Of a stretch of DNA of 64,000 nucleotides, positions 24,312 through 35,256 are shown piece by piece. Source of the DNA: Marchantia polymorpha subsp. ruderalis. Its lineage: Eukaryota > Streptophyta > Marchantiopsida > Marchantiales > Marchantiaceae. The notes beneath the pieces were generated by a model. It worked only from the letters and a program-made list of their open reading frames with translations, searched no databases and had not been told where the DNA came from. The stretch's first letter is position 1. Every line of letters begins with the position of its first letter. The position numbers were made by a program, and so were the translations under genes. Location of the stretch: positions 12,412,501 to 12,476,500 of the forward strand of contig AP031351.1 in assembly GCA_037833965.1 (NCBI GenBank), written 5' to 3'.

Positions 24312-26100
24312 CTGACATAACTTTTCGGATTTTCAGAGTAGAAATCCTTGTGAAGACTAACTTGTACAATTTACTTCTACTTTTCCTTCCACATATTGTT
24401 AGCATCGTTCGTCATTGTACAACATGTTATACGAGAGTCATGTGATACTCCTAACGGAAACCGAAACTGCGATCAAGTATTGGAGTTTTGGATTGTATAA
24501 ATATCTCGATCAGAGCCACTGGCCTTTTTCAAGTTTTGAATTAATGTTTCTCGGCACCCGCGTACTTTTCTGAGTAAACTACTGGAAATTGTCCACTCTA
24601 AATCCGGTGCGAATCCAGAATCTTGGTGTTAGGCGTTTTTGTGCGACCGTTGTTTAGGTTTGTTTACACGGTTGGTTCAAAGCCGAGTCAGTTTGTGACT
24701 CGGCTTGGAAAGAAGATGATAGTTGGATGGACATTCTAGGAGCGAACTTGACTGTACATGTATTAGTCCAAGAGTTCCTCTTAAACCACAAAGAACTGGA
24801 ATAACTGTGGTTAGATCCCAAGTCTACAATGAAGAGTGCAGGGAAAGCCCATACTTGTTTCGTAGAGGTGGAAAATGTGACTACAAGGACTTCTATATAC
24901 GGTGACTGAACTCTCTACGAGGGCAGTTTCAAAAGAACCCTGACACGAGACTGAAGAAATTGACCTGAACTTACTTAGGATCAGAAATGACAGTGAAGAA
25001 ATGTTACGGACTAGACGTACGGAAAGTATGAAGACTCAGACTCCATGGATTTCTGGTAATCACGAGTCCGATCGATGAAAAAGAGTAAAACAAGCAACGA
25101 AGAGTAAATTGGGTGTTTGCTTCGAGTCTTCAAGTAAACACTTCACAAATTCGATTCAAAAGTGGGGAAATTTGGGACCCCACTGATGGAAAATTCGACC
25201 GTATGTGTGGACAGTGAAGATTAATACACTTATGAGTACACTTGATAAATATGTAATAACACCTGAGAGCATGTTTTGAACAATAGTAACTCTTTTATCC
25301 GGTTTTAACTCGCATTTTTCTCGTGATCCTATGCCCTTCACTACAAGAGTCAGTTGGATGTCACTATGTAGGTACTTATGTAGGGTCATCACAAGTTAGT
25401 TTCCCGAAAGCATGCATGAGTCATGCATCTACGTCATTTAGAGTCACTTGCATTAACATTTCTGCTAGTTTTACAAGGCAGGTAAGAGACACGAATAGAG
25501 TTTCAATGGATATGAAGGCCACTAGCTACCGCAATAATTAAAGCAAAAAGTACCATCAACAACTCATAATGTATATAATTGGACCACATGCAAAATCATA
25601 TTCCTATTCAAGACAAACCCCAGCCATTGTTTATTTTACCGTCATTCACCATATACTTCTTTGGTGTTAAATGTATCACTTCAGTAGTGGTTGAGTCTTC
25701 CCTCATTGCCACTCGTAGCTTGGCTTTGTCTTTGATCATACAATGCATGCATTACTTCCACTAACAATTATGAACTCTGAAATCTACAAATGAAGTAAGA
25801 TCCACGACTAAGAAGGGTGGAAGTTACAATTATAAATCCCAACAACTTTTGAAGTTTAGTTTTGCAGTACTGTGATCAATTTTAGTAGCAATTTTAGTTT
25901 GTAGATATTTATGTGTAGCAGCACCTATTGCATGTAGGTTTCTGGAAAGCAAGAGTCTCATAACGTTGTTATGAAAATTTAATTTCAAGATATGAAGTTT
26001 GTATTAGAGATAATGTGTAACCATCTTTAGTTAGTTAGAACTAAAGTAGAAGTTACTCTAAATATTGATATAAATACTTTAGCGTGCACTAGTCATAACT
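24312..26100. other. PRP8 3' flank and intergenic DNA
   Basis: The first few hundred bases should contain the PRP8 3' UTR; no gene is supportable beyond it. Short frames at 24723-24905, 25156-25392 and 25323-25541 show no family signature. One hairpin is listed separately. A near-palindrome GCATGCATGAGTCATGCATC lies around 25410-25430. Confidence 0.5.
24680..24706 (+). repeat. Perfect 11-bp inverted repeat downstream of PRP8
   Basis: AAGCCGAGTCA (24680-24690), a 5-base loop GTTTG, then TGACTCGGCTT (24696-24706) form a perfect GC-rich hairpin about 370 bases after the PRP8 stop codon. It could lie near the transcript end or be a transposon scar. No function can be assigned from sequence. Confidence 0.65.
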
Positions 26101-26249
26101 GCCACGTCAACGATCGCGCGCTTGGTAGGTAGAGAGTGTATGTGCTAGTGGACAGTGTCATATCAGCAATCCGTGAGCTTGTAGGTAAGGAATGACTGTG
26201 TTAGTTGGTAGCGCCAAGTCATCAATCCGTGTACTTGTTAGGGTTATCC
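26101..26249. repeat. Imperfect 56-bp tandem repeat, about 2.7 copies
   Basis: Three consecutive units start at 26101, 26157 and 26213, exactly 56 bases apart. They share GYCAxxTCAxC near the start, then CGTG-like plus CTTG(G)TAGG in the middle and GTGYTAGTKGG towards the end. The third is truncated at about 37 bases, where a further GCCATGTCATC start appears at 26250. The block lies just upstream of a palindrome and TATA box, an arrangement typical of enhancer repeats in LTR promoters. Confidence 0.6.
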
Positions 26250-26286
26250 GCCATGTCATCCATCCACTAGGAGTGAGATGGATGGT

Positions 26287-26335
26287 GGAGATAAGATCTT
26301 ATCTCCTTGTGCTTGTTGGTGAGAGCTATATAAGG
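26287..26335 (+). promoter_or_regulatory. Putative promoter: GATA palindrome plus TATA box
   Basis: A perfect 20-base palindrome GGAGATAAGATCTTATCTCC (26287-26306) holds two opposed GATAAG (I-box/GATA-factor) motifs. Twenty bases later comes CTATATAAGG (26326-26335), a good TATA box, predicting transcription start near 26360. No coding frame follows within the next 1.5 kb. This is more likely a retroelement LTR or solo-LTR promoter than the promoter of a cellular gene. No matching second LTR was identified by eye. Confidence 0.5.
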
Positions 26336-26399
26336 GATACGAGAACCATTGTTGAATATCTCATTTTCAAAGTTTACGTTTCTATCTTCGAGTGAATTT

Positions 26400-27917
26400 C
26401 TCTCTAAAACCTAATGTTACATCATGAGTATTGAATTAAAAATTGAAAATTAGAGAATAGCGCTAGGGAAAAAGTAGCTAGTGCAAATATTCTGAACTCT
26501 TTGAAGTATAATTGGGTTTCACTTGATGGTGATTTTTTCTTTTATGATACGGTGATGATATTTTATGAAGACATTTAAAATAGAAAACAATAATCTCAAA
26601 ACTTATTAGACTTTGTGGAAAAAATTATGAGTTTTCTGCAACTTTGAGTGTGTCTTTGAAAATATTGAATGGAGGATAGTTTTTTTTTGAAAGATTTACA
26701 AGCTTTTGGCATATATGTAGTAAATATTGTGCTGAGGATCTAGCAAAAAAGTCAAATTGAAGTTCAATCTCATAGATTTTCAATCAGTCTTCAATTTGAA
26801 ATTTGGATGTGAAAATTACTTATCCTCGTAACAATATAATTTTTCACGAAAGTAACTATTGCTAATGTATTGAGTTTTTAGTGCTTCTATTAATAAATGT
26901 TGGAAAAAATATCAAACAAAAATGTTTGAAGTTTAAAATCTGGTTTTTGAAAGTTTTAAGTACAAAAGTAGAATAAAGTGTTCTAGTATTTTCATGTGCT
27001 TTTAATTTAAGAACTTCACAAAAAATGTAAGTAGCTTGAGTAGAAATAGAAATATAGAGCATATTAGATAATGTCAAAATTGCATATACATGTAATCCGG
27101 ATTTAAGATCTGAATCAAAGATTTGTGTGAATGTTTTCAAATCTTCAAAAAGTTTCAATGATTTGAGAATTTTGTTAAATATTCAAGTTGCATTTGCAAT
27201 ATGTAATTCACATTGTGATTATCAAATTTGAAAACAAAATCATCTCCAAAATTGAAGTTTAGTGTTTTCAAATGACATTTTCAGTTTATCACGATCCAAA
27301 TTGAATTTCTTTGTTTATTTTGATGCATGTATTTAAAAAAAAATCTTAAGATTTAGTGATTTTTTATAGGTTTTACAAAATTTCATTATGAGAGTATTTT
27401 TTGGATATTTAAATTATTCATGAGTTTCATTTGTTGCGATGAATTTAAAAACATGTAATAAATGCATGTGATGATGACATGTATCATTAATCATGTTAGC
27501 ACTTGTGATGATTTTTTGAATGTTGCATTTTAAATTTTGCACAAAAGAAGAGTTAATTCATCCAAATTTTTTTTTTTTGCAAAAGATAGAAGAGGAAAAT
27601 ACTTCTAGATTAAAAATGTATAAACTTGGAACAAGTTGGAGCAAACATTAAATTTTTTTTTTGAGCTACAACATATGATAATTTTTTATGTTTTATTGAA
27701 TTTGAAGTATAACTTGGAAGATATATTCACATTGTTGATTTAGATCAGAGTATTTTCATTATCGTTGTTAAACATATTTAATAGGCAAGCATAATATAAG
27801 TGCAACAACTATAGTTGTCAAGAAATTGTTTTGGAGTTTAACACTAGATTACCGTCTAAATGGTGTTTATTACTCTGTCATGTAGCCGGTTCTAACATGG
27901 AAATTCTTGTTCCTTTC
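26400..27917. other. AT-rich DNA, no gene seen
   Basis: Very AT-rich sequence with long A and T runs and stop codons in all frames. The longest minus-strand frame here (26862-27158) is low-complexity and matches no family I know. It may be decayed retroelement sequence, but nothing diagnostic survives. Confidence 0.5.
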
Positions 27918-28062
27918 TGGCATCATCAAATTAGAAGCTTCCACTAGACATTGGTTCAAATCAAAAAAGCTTTGCACCCTAGCAAGTGTGTGTTCAAAAT
28001 TATCACTATTACTAAGCATTCAAGTCAATGGAAATGCCAAACTAGCAAAGTGCTCAAATAAT
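27918..28062 (-). pseudogene. Second, partial copy of gypsy RT-thumb/RNase H-linker sequence
   Basis: About 145 bases resemble the stretch at 31917-32065 in the larger gypsy relic, in the same orientation. Shared blocks include GGCATCATCAAA near the left end, AAAGCTTTGCACCCTAGCA in the middle and AAGTCAATG followed by AAATGCCAA further on. In the larger relic this stretch encodes the segment after the reverse-transcriptase palm. Substitutions show this copy is independently decayed. It is evidence for a second insertion of the same family or a segmental duplication. Confidence 0.7.
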
Positions 28063-30301
28063 TGAGGACTTCATTCGGATTGAAAATTCATTTAAAACTC
28101 TCATTGATGATGGAAAGTTTTAGATTAATAAAAGATGTTTTGACACTTTTTTTGAGATTTTATGATGTTCAGTTTTGAGCACTTGATAAGATCAATATGA
28201 AAAATTAAAAGAGTTAACAAAATAATATATACACACTCTTAAACATGAAAGAATTTGAAAAAGTTGAAGCTATTTTATGAGATTTCAAAGACAGAGAGTG
28301 AAATTATCAACTAGACGGTTTTTTTTTGGAATGATTTCAAAAATGTTTTGAGATTTAAAAAAAAATCAAGTATTATCATGTGAAAGTTTATGATTTTAAC
28401 TTTATTGAAAGTCAATATTTAAAGTAATTTGAAATATTTTTGAATGCATGATATGTTCATAGTCAAAATTGCAAGATTGCAATTACTATTCCAGTCTTAG
28501 TGTGGAGCTACAACTTATGTTGTAAATATATTATCTAAGTAAAAATTCTTTGAAATCAATATTTGATGATATTTTATGTTTTTGTGAAGAATCGTTGTAA
28601 TATAAATATCAGTTGAAAACTCATAAGAAGATTTATACATGAGACTGAATAATAATGTGTGCTATATTAGACTGTTGAAAGATTTTTATGAAAATTGGAT
28701 AGTCTTTATTCAATGAAAGTGTTCTGAGCATAATATTACTTATTTGAAAAGTTCAAACATGATAAAAATCTAAGAAATGACATAGTTGTTTTGGTAGACA
28801 TTTGATCATTTGTAAATAAAAAAATTAATATGAGTATGAAATGCAATAATTAATTCAAAAGATCTTGGAAGTCTATTTACATACAAACACATTAATAATT
28901 TTAGAATAAAGCGGCCAGAATGCAATATAATAATAAATTTGATGATAAAATTATTAAGTTGAATTATTAGGTTTTTTGTTGTAAATTTATACAAATCAAG
29001 CGATTGAAAGTGATTAATTCGTATAGAAACTATAGAATGAAAATTTGAGATATGATTTAAAGTGAAAATTTAGAATATAATGTCATTTGAAATAAAAAAT
29101 TAAGTTAGTTGAAGATGAAATCTAATAAAATTGCTAAAGATGATTAATGTTAGAGACCCTAATAATATTCAATGTCTTATTTTAAGTGTAAAACGATGGC
29201 AAGTTTGAGCTTTGGATGAATTGAAAAATTTTGATCATGATAAAGTTGATTTTTGATTCTTGTTTAGATTGATCTTTGGATTTTCTCCATATTTTCTTCT
29301 TATGTATGCATCATGCTAGTTTGTGTGGAAGTCCAATTTACAAGGTGCAGTGGATTTTATCACAAATTATCACTCTAATGCATGTTTTGTTATTTCATTG
29401 TGAAAAGTTGAAACTAATGAGTACTTCTCTAAAGAATGATTGTAGGTTAGGCTATTTAATGATCATTTGGATTAGGAGTTGGAATGATTGTTTTGAGCTT
29501 GGATTCCAATTTGGCTACAATAAATGGAGAGGTATGGAGTAAGGGAGGTGAAAGATACACTTTGATCTCACAACAGCAAACATGTGTAAGGTTTATATCT
29601 TGTTCATACAACAACATTAATCTCACAATAAAAGAAATTTTTTTTGCAACAAAGGCATTAAATATATGATGAAAAAGATAAATCAGTTCGATGAAACAAA
29701 TCTTGATATTTGAGATATATTTTCAAGGAACATGAAATTACTTGTTTGACACAAAGTAAGTCGATAGAATTGTTTTGTCTTGCTAGTATACTAAAATACT
29801 AGTATAGATCATATTAATATACTACATAATCCGTGTGATGATGATTGGGAGATATTTCAAAAACTTGATGAATAGATTTTAAAAGAGTTCAATAGAATCA
29901 CCAAGATGTTACTCATGAAGTGATATGAAGAATTTGATAAAAAAATCACGCAATTGAGGTTTTTTGAAAGTTTAAAAGTCAATTTTCATAGTTATTGAAG
30001 TTGAGAAAGATCATTTTAGAATATTGCAAAGCAAAATTGTTTCTGTGTTTTTTTTAGTTTTTAAAAGACAATTTTTATAGCTATCTAGGTTGGAGTACAT
30101 TACTTAAAAATTTCACAAAGCATAATTCTTTCTTCATTTTTAGTGTGATACATTTCTAAATTGAAAAGTATCTTCGCAAACACTACACAAGAATATAGTA
30201 CTTGAGTCTATCAAAATGAATTTTCATTGGAAAAACTTCTCACTATACACCTACAACTTGAATCGAGTCATTTGAAAAAACGACTTGCAACAAATATGGT
30301 T
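28063..30301. other. AT-rich DNA, probably decayed retroelement flank
   Basis: More than 2 kb of AT-rich sequence without a supportable gene. It lies downstream, in minus-strand sense, of the gypsy integrase relic, where the 3' end and LTR of that element would be expected. I could not identify LTR boundaries, a polypurine tract or a target-site duplication by eye. Confidence 0.45.
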
Positions 30302-30667
30302 CTAGCCAACGAATGTGAAGCTTACCAGGGAAGTGACAAACCTGGAATCATAAAGTAAGATTAGATTTGCTACTGTTAGTGGAATTGGCCTGAGCTTTTT
30401 GTCATGAGACTTCTTGATGATTGCTTGTTGTCGTTCCAAACGAACAACCGATTGCCTCCTCATTTCTTCCAACTTCTCAAGAACATATTCCCTCTTTCTT
30501 AAACTATGATTATTAGACATTCTTTCTTCCACACTGACCCTTAAGGAAGGGATCTTAAATTTGATTAGAACTAAAGAGTGTTGTTCAAAAACCAGATAAT
30601 AAGGGATGTGAACTGTATTGACTTTGTAAGCCAAATTATATGCATACACAACAATAAATAACTTCAC
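30302..30667 (-). pseudogene. Gypsy integrase C-terminal fragment
   Basis: The 121-codon frame begins with AYNLAYKVNTVHIPYYLVFE, which is the block ALWAYRTxxxxxTGxTPFxLVxG after the integrase core. It continues LIKFKIPSLRV and a charged helix ending KKSHDKKLRPIPLTV then LILLYDSRF, typical of the end of plant gypsy integrases. It lies in another frame than the core fragment, so at least one frameshift separates them. Confidence 0.8.
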
Positions 30668-30734
30668 ATTTTCATCTGTCTTGTGCAGCGCAATAGATTT
30701 TTTGAGTATTTTACAAATGATGTCATTAGCCTAT

Positions 30735-31264
30735 TTAGTGAGTCCATTTTGCCTTAGGATGATCCAGAGTAGTCTTGCAATGCTTGATTTGATACAAGGT
30801 GGTCATTTCTTCCACAGTTTGATTAAAAAAATGATTTTCTCTATCATACACAATAAAGAAAAGAGTATCAAACTTGCAAAAAATTTGCTCATATAGAAAC
30901 TTGGCTACTATTATTGCATCATTCTTGGTTGTGGATTTAGCCTTCATCCATCTGGTGCAGTAGTTAGTAGCTAAAAAATATTTATTTATTACTTCTTTTC
31001 TTGGTGACACGAGTAATAGGTTCAATGAAATCAATCCCTCGCTTCTCAAAAAGAGCAAAGGGCAAAATAAATAGGATGATCTTTGCTTGACATGCCTACA
31101 AATATGATGACTTGAATGAAGTGGTGTATCTGTCCTTCGGCATTCATCACAATTTCCAACAAATTGATTAACATCCTTGTGAATTGTGGATCACTTGTAA
31201 CTTGGATCCAATATCTTTGCAGCTGTATCTGATGAAGCAAAATGTCCAGCAACATTCTTCTCAT
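30735..31264 (-). pseudogene. Gypsy integrase core fragment with scrambled N-terminus
   Basis: The frame 30735-31058 has KYFLATNYCTRWMKAKST and then FIVYDRENHFFNQTVEEM, matching the integrase catalytic core (YxLVAxDYxTKWxEA then LxSDxGxxF). The first Asp of the DDE triad is replaced by Asn and the second is retained. The frame upstream (31046-31264) ends in SKDHPIYFALCSF, which is RNase H sequence rather than integrase, so an internal duplication has been placed in front of the core. Confidence 0.75.
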
Positions 31265-31552
31265 CTACTATACTCATTATCAATTCTACTTCTCTTTTCT
31301 CTAAGCACCTTCTCAACCTGCTATCTGCTCCTTCCTTGTGCAAAACTTCCTTCACCAACAAGTAAGGTCAAATTTTTTTCATGAAGATTGTTGCCATCTC
31401 TTGATTCATCTATTTAGGTATGGTCACATTGTGAAAAAACTCAATGATTTTTCCACATCATGTGGGCTGAGCTAATTCCACTTGAAACAAATCTTCATCA
31501 AAAAACCTATAATCTATTTCTTTGTCATACTCTACTTCATCCATCCTTGAAA

Positions 31553-31884
31553 TTAATCAGCATTGATATGTTGTTTATCATGTCTCACCTTGATCTCATA
31601 GTTGAATTCTTGAAAAAGTAGCATCCATGTAACCACTATCCCTATAAGATCAGACTTATTCACCATGTATTTAAGGCCAGTATGATATGCATGAAACATC
31701 ATCTTGTACCCCAGCAAATAATGCCTGATTTCTTGCAAGAGTAAATGATGCCAAAAGCTTCTCTATCAGTAGTATAATAGTTCTTCTTAGGTGCAACCAA
31801 CAGCTTATTGGCAAAATAAATAGGATGATCTTTGCCGTTCTCATCAAGTAGTCTCAGAATCACACATATGCAAAATCTTGACAT
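31553..31884 (-). pseudogene. Gypsy RNase H fragments
   Basis: Two overlapping minus-strand frames (31699-31884 and 31553-31738) cover the gypsy RNase H region. The first has DENGKDHPIYFANKLL and KKNYYTTDREAFGIIYSCKK, matching the block with HPIxYxSRxLxxAExNYxTxEREALAxV. The second has EIRHYLLGYKMMFHAYHTGL and then LLFQEFNYEIKVRHDKQHIN, matching the end of the domain. A frame change between them breaks the domain. Confidence 0.85.
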
Positions 31885-31911
31885 ATCTACAAAGATGTGA
31901 AAATCTTTGTT

Positions 31912-32145
31912 TCAATTTGGCATCATCAAAACAAGAGCTTGCACTAGCCGTTGCTTCAAATCATTAAAGCTTTGCACCCTAGCAGATGTGGATTGAAAAT
32001 CAGCACCAATCCTAAGCATGCAAGTCAATGTAAATGCCAACCTAGCAAAGTGTTCAATGAATCCTTTGTAGTAACTCACACTGTTGAAGAATCCATTGAC
32101 TTCAATAGCATTTGTTGATAATAAAATGGCTAACCATACTGCCAC
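31912..32145 (-). pseudogene. Gypsy RT thumb / RNase H linker fragment
   Basis: FFNSVSYYKGFIEHFARLA corresponds to the gypsy block FLGLxxYYRRFIxxFSxIA. It is followed by LTCMLRIGADF and FNDLKQRLVQALVLMMPN, matching the stretch that ends LKxxLxxAPVLxxPD. It follows the palm fragment directly in a shifted frame. A partial second copy of this region lies at 27918-28062. Confidence 0.8.
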
Positions 32146-32151
32146 TTTATG

Positions 32152-32490
32152 CTAATCCACCTCAATTCCTCTCTTGAGTACTTTGTGGCCGAGAAAAATT
32201 CTCTGTGTCACAGCAAAGTAGCATTTTCCTAGATGTAACTTTGCACCAACTTTCTTACACCTTTGAAATGTTTGCCTCAAGCAATCAATGTGATCTATAG
32301 CTGTACCATACACAAAAAAATCATCAATGAAAACCTCCAGAAATTTTTGCAAAAAGTCATAGAAACTGTTCATCATTAATCTTTGAAACATCCATGAGAC
32401 ATTGCATAATCCAAATGACATTTGTATAAAAAAAACACTTTCCATTCTATTGTAAACGCCGACTTTAATTGATCCTCCATTTTGATTCAA
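32152..32490 (-). pseudogene. Gypsy reverse transcriptase palm fragment
   Basis: The 112-codon frame carries MSFGLCNVSWMFQRLM, matching the conserved gypsy block PFGLxNAPxTFQRLM, and then VFIDDFFVYG, matching the catalytic YxDDxLVYS. The first residue of the catalytic box is F instead of Y, but both Asp residues remain. The segment AKLHLGKCYFAVTQRIFLGH is the usual block after the palm. The N-terminal part of RT is missing or unrecognisable, so this is a fragment. Confidence 0.85.
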
Positions 32491-34260
32491 ACTTGGTTAA
32501 TATAATAACCATCCATAAAACTATAGAACTCTTGACCTGCTATTATATCAAGAATCATATTAGTGAATGAAATAGTATAATAGTATTTCTTAGTGACTTC
32601 TTGAACTCTTGGAAAATTTAGATTTTGGTTGTTCATCTAGACCAAGTTTGTAAGATACCACTATTAGAGGATACATGCACTCACTATTGAGTATTAGATA
32701 TATGTAACAAGCCTCTGTTCAATTTCTTCCTTCACCATCAAGGAGCAACCAGGATTTGTGAGGTGCTGCCTTGCTCCCAACATTAAATCAATCCTTAGCT
32801 TTCCTAGTTCAAGTTTCACACATTGTTGTATCTCTATGATTCAAAGCAAAAATGTCCAAGTATTCAGCAAGCAACTTCATTATGCACTTCTCTTCAGAGG
32901 TCTTCAAAGCATATCCTAGATTGATATCCTTTCCCTCCTTGACTGAAATTTTCATGTACTGCTATCACTTGATAACATCCATCTTGTTTGTCACACGAGA
33001 ATTCAAACTTTACTCAAAAAAAGCTAGACTTAAACTATCATAAACGGTTACTTACTCGTTGACATGCACTTTTTCTTTAGAATCAATGTACTTGTTGGTT
33101 GAAATTGGTTTCTCCTGAATCTCTTGTGCCATCTTGAGGTCAGATTTACTAGCTTCTTATCCTTGTATCTTTTTAACTTCTGATCTGCAATCTTCAGACA
33201 AACTCTCACCCAGGTAATATATGATGGCTTTGCGATAGCTCATCATGGTTCTAGAAGACTAGGATTATCAGTCATGCTCATGTTCTAAGCCTTCTCTCAC
33301 ACAATCTCTCCACTCATCACACACATCGACACTTCAAGATACTGAAAACCTCACTACTTCATTGATGAAACAAATCTCTACACAATGAACTCTCCAAGCT
33401 TGCTTAAAAGTCTTTATTCTCTACTTTAACTACTTGAGAAATTACCTATATTAACATGTGATAATTATCTTCCAACTTACTATCACTAAGATAAACCTTG
33501 ATAGGTTTGACTAACTATTCATACATGAGAACATGTCATTGCACTATCCAAACCTTCTAGAAGCTTTTCAATATTGAGGTTGAAGTGGCAACATGCTATT
33601 GGAGGCTTTCAAACTTCTAGAAGCTTACCTTGACTCTTAATCAACATTGATCTTGTTGTAACCAATGATTTTCGATACACTAAATCAAACCAATCAAAAC
33701 TAATCTTGTAGTTAAAAATCTTCTGTCTCGAATCGATCTAGAACTCATCTAACTATTTTGCCAAGTATAGATACCAGATAGTCATAACTAGATAAACTTA
33801 GTCATAACTAACTAGACTTAGTCATAACTAGCTAGACTTAGCTATGTCTAGACTAATCATACTCCACTCTTTGGCTAATTCTAAAACTATAAAACACATA
33901 CAATAACCGGTCTTATAGGTCAGCATGATATTATAGAAGATCGCAAGCTATTGATGGTTGATTTTCTTGCAAAACCTTTTTCAAATCAATCATATATACA
34001 TTGTCCATGTTTGATTAGTTTGACTTCTTACTTCTTTGAATTGTCTCTCCTTCATGCTCTACCTTTTTCCAAGACACTATTATTGGTTCTTTTCGAATGT
34101 GAATTCCTTCTTCTTCGTCCAATAGTAGTCAACTTAGCTTCATACAATCAGGGCTTGCCAATAAGCATTTGATAGATGAATGATCTGTCTGGTCTCATGA
34201 CAATGTAATTTAGCAAGAAATTTTTGCCATCTATAAGAGTTGGTATCTTACTCAAAGATA
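32491..34260 (-). other. Decayed gypsy sequence between RT and protease
   Basis: No frame in this stretch carries a clear domain. By position it should hold the N-terminal part of RT and the protease-RT linker. It includes a 3 x 20-bp tandem repeat near 33.8 kb, listed separately, and paired CTTCTAGAAGCTT motifs around 33560 and 33610. Some of it may be a later insertion. Confidence 0.4.
33781..33840. repeat. Three tandem 20-bp repeats
   Basis: The unit GTCATAACTAGNTAGACTTA occurs three times in exact register at 33781, 33801 and 33821, with two or three differences between units. A degenerate continuation (GCTATGTCTAGACTA) follows. It lies inside decayed gypsy sequence and looks like replication slippage. 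Confidence 0.85.
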
Positions 34261-34515
34261 CTACCTAACTCCGTTGGCAAATCTCATAGTTCTAGCGATT
34301 GGCTCTAGTTGTGTAAAACCGAGTTGATGGGCGATATCTCCAATCATGATGTTTACTCTAGACCCTCCATCAACCACAACGTTATAAAGAATGCAGACAT
34401 TGAGATGAATATCAATCTTAGGTGAACCATGATATTTGAAAAGCATTGTTACGTTTGTTAATGTACCAACCTTTGGCAACTTCCTTCTTTGCTTGCCTAC
34501 TAGCATTTTCTTCAA
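34261..34515 (-). pseudogene. Gypsy aspartic protease fragment
   Basis: This 84-codon frame contains VVVDGGSRVNIM, the form of the retropepsin D-S/G-G active-site motif found in some plant gypsy elements (DGGSxVNIM), preceded by a hydrophobic strand LNVCILYN. The usual DTGA/DSGA is replaced by DGGS, a pattern known from plant retroelement polyproteins. The frame is limited by stops on both sides. It lies about 1.8 kb upstream of the RT fragment in transcription sense. Confidence 0.65.
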
Positions 34516-34716
34516 TAGTCTACTGTAAAAGAGGGTTGTTTTGGATCAGCCGTGATTGAACAAACCTTAACATCTCTCTCAATATATCATAAGAAATCAA
34601 CACTTCACTTGTTTCGGCTTTCACCTTCTCTTCCTCCACAATTGCTCGTGATATGATGATTTGAAGGTCTTTAAAAAGAGCCTTTTCATGCTCCAAGGTA
34701 TCCAATTCCTAGAGTT

Positions 34717-35256
34717 GCTTTGTAATAACAGACAAATACCAAAATGGAGCATAATGGTATAGTTCCGATCCCACGAGGACAGAAACAAACACAAAAGTCA
34801 CGATTTGTCACAAGATAGCATTCTATTACGAAGTTTTACTTCTTAGGCCAATGCTATTCCCAGAAGACACTACTCAGCTAGAGCCGAAGACTCAGAAGGT
34901 AGTGCAAAACCATACTCACAACCTGAACTTTTCCAAACACAACCTGCAAGAATCGCAAGCGATCTTACACTTATATTTCAGGGGGAAAACTTCCCAGCAT
35001 TGCATACATCTCAACACACTGATCCGAATACACAGACCCAAACTTGCTTAAATTCCGTGGTAACCCCAGGCTACCCAAGACATCCAGGCCGAATATTCAC
35101 AACTCCTATTGCGATAACTTCGACAAACAGGAGCGCGCCGTGCTCAATGTCTGGATCACACACCAACACAGGGACACACAACAAGGACAAAATGACAGTT
35201 GAGACAAGTCAATTGACAGAAAAGCCCTCCAAGAAAAGAACCTTGGGCCTCTTTAT
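34717..35256 (-). other. 3' part of the inserted element
   Basis: Sequence between the stop of the broken coiled-coil gene and the AT-rich gypsy DNA. Composition is intermediate to GC-rich, like the gene and unlike the gypsy flank, so I take it as the 3' end of the inserted element. No second gene and no obvious terminal repeat matching 37.9-38.2 kb was seen. Confidence 0.4.

Larger units (their letters stand above)
30302..34705 (-). mobile_element. Decayed Ty3/gypsy retrotransposon, pol region
   Basis: Minus-strand fragments appear in the order protease, reverse transcriptase, RNase H, integrase, which is the Ty3/gypsy order. Every fragment is interrupted by stops or frame changes, so nothing functional can be made. 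Composition is AT-rich, typical of old methylated plant elements losing C by deamination. The 61-codon frame 34520-34705, just upstream of the protease and with no domain of its own, probably belongs to the gag-protease linker. Base-exact element ends were not found. Confidence 0.85.

Noticed and set aside
26862-27158. 98-codon minus-strand frame in AT-rich DNA
   Set aside because: Low-complexity translation (Phe, Ile, Lys, Asn) with no domain; expected by chance.
33781-33840. Regular 20-bp repeats considered as a CRISPR-like array
   Set aside because: The units are directly adjacent without spacers and the host is a plant nucleus. It is a simple tandem repeat.
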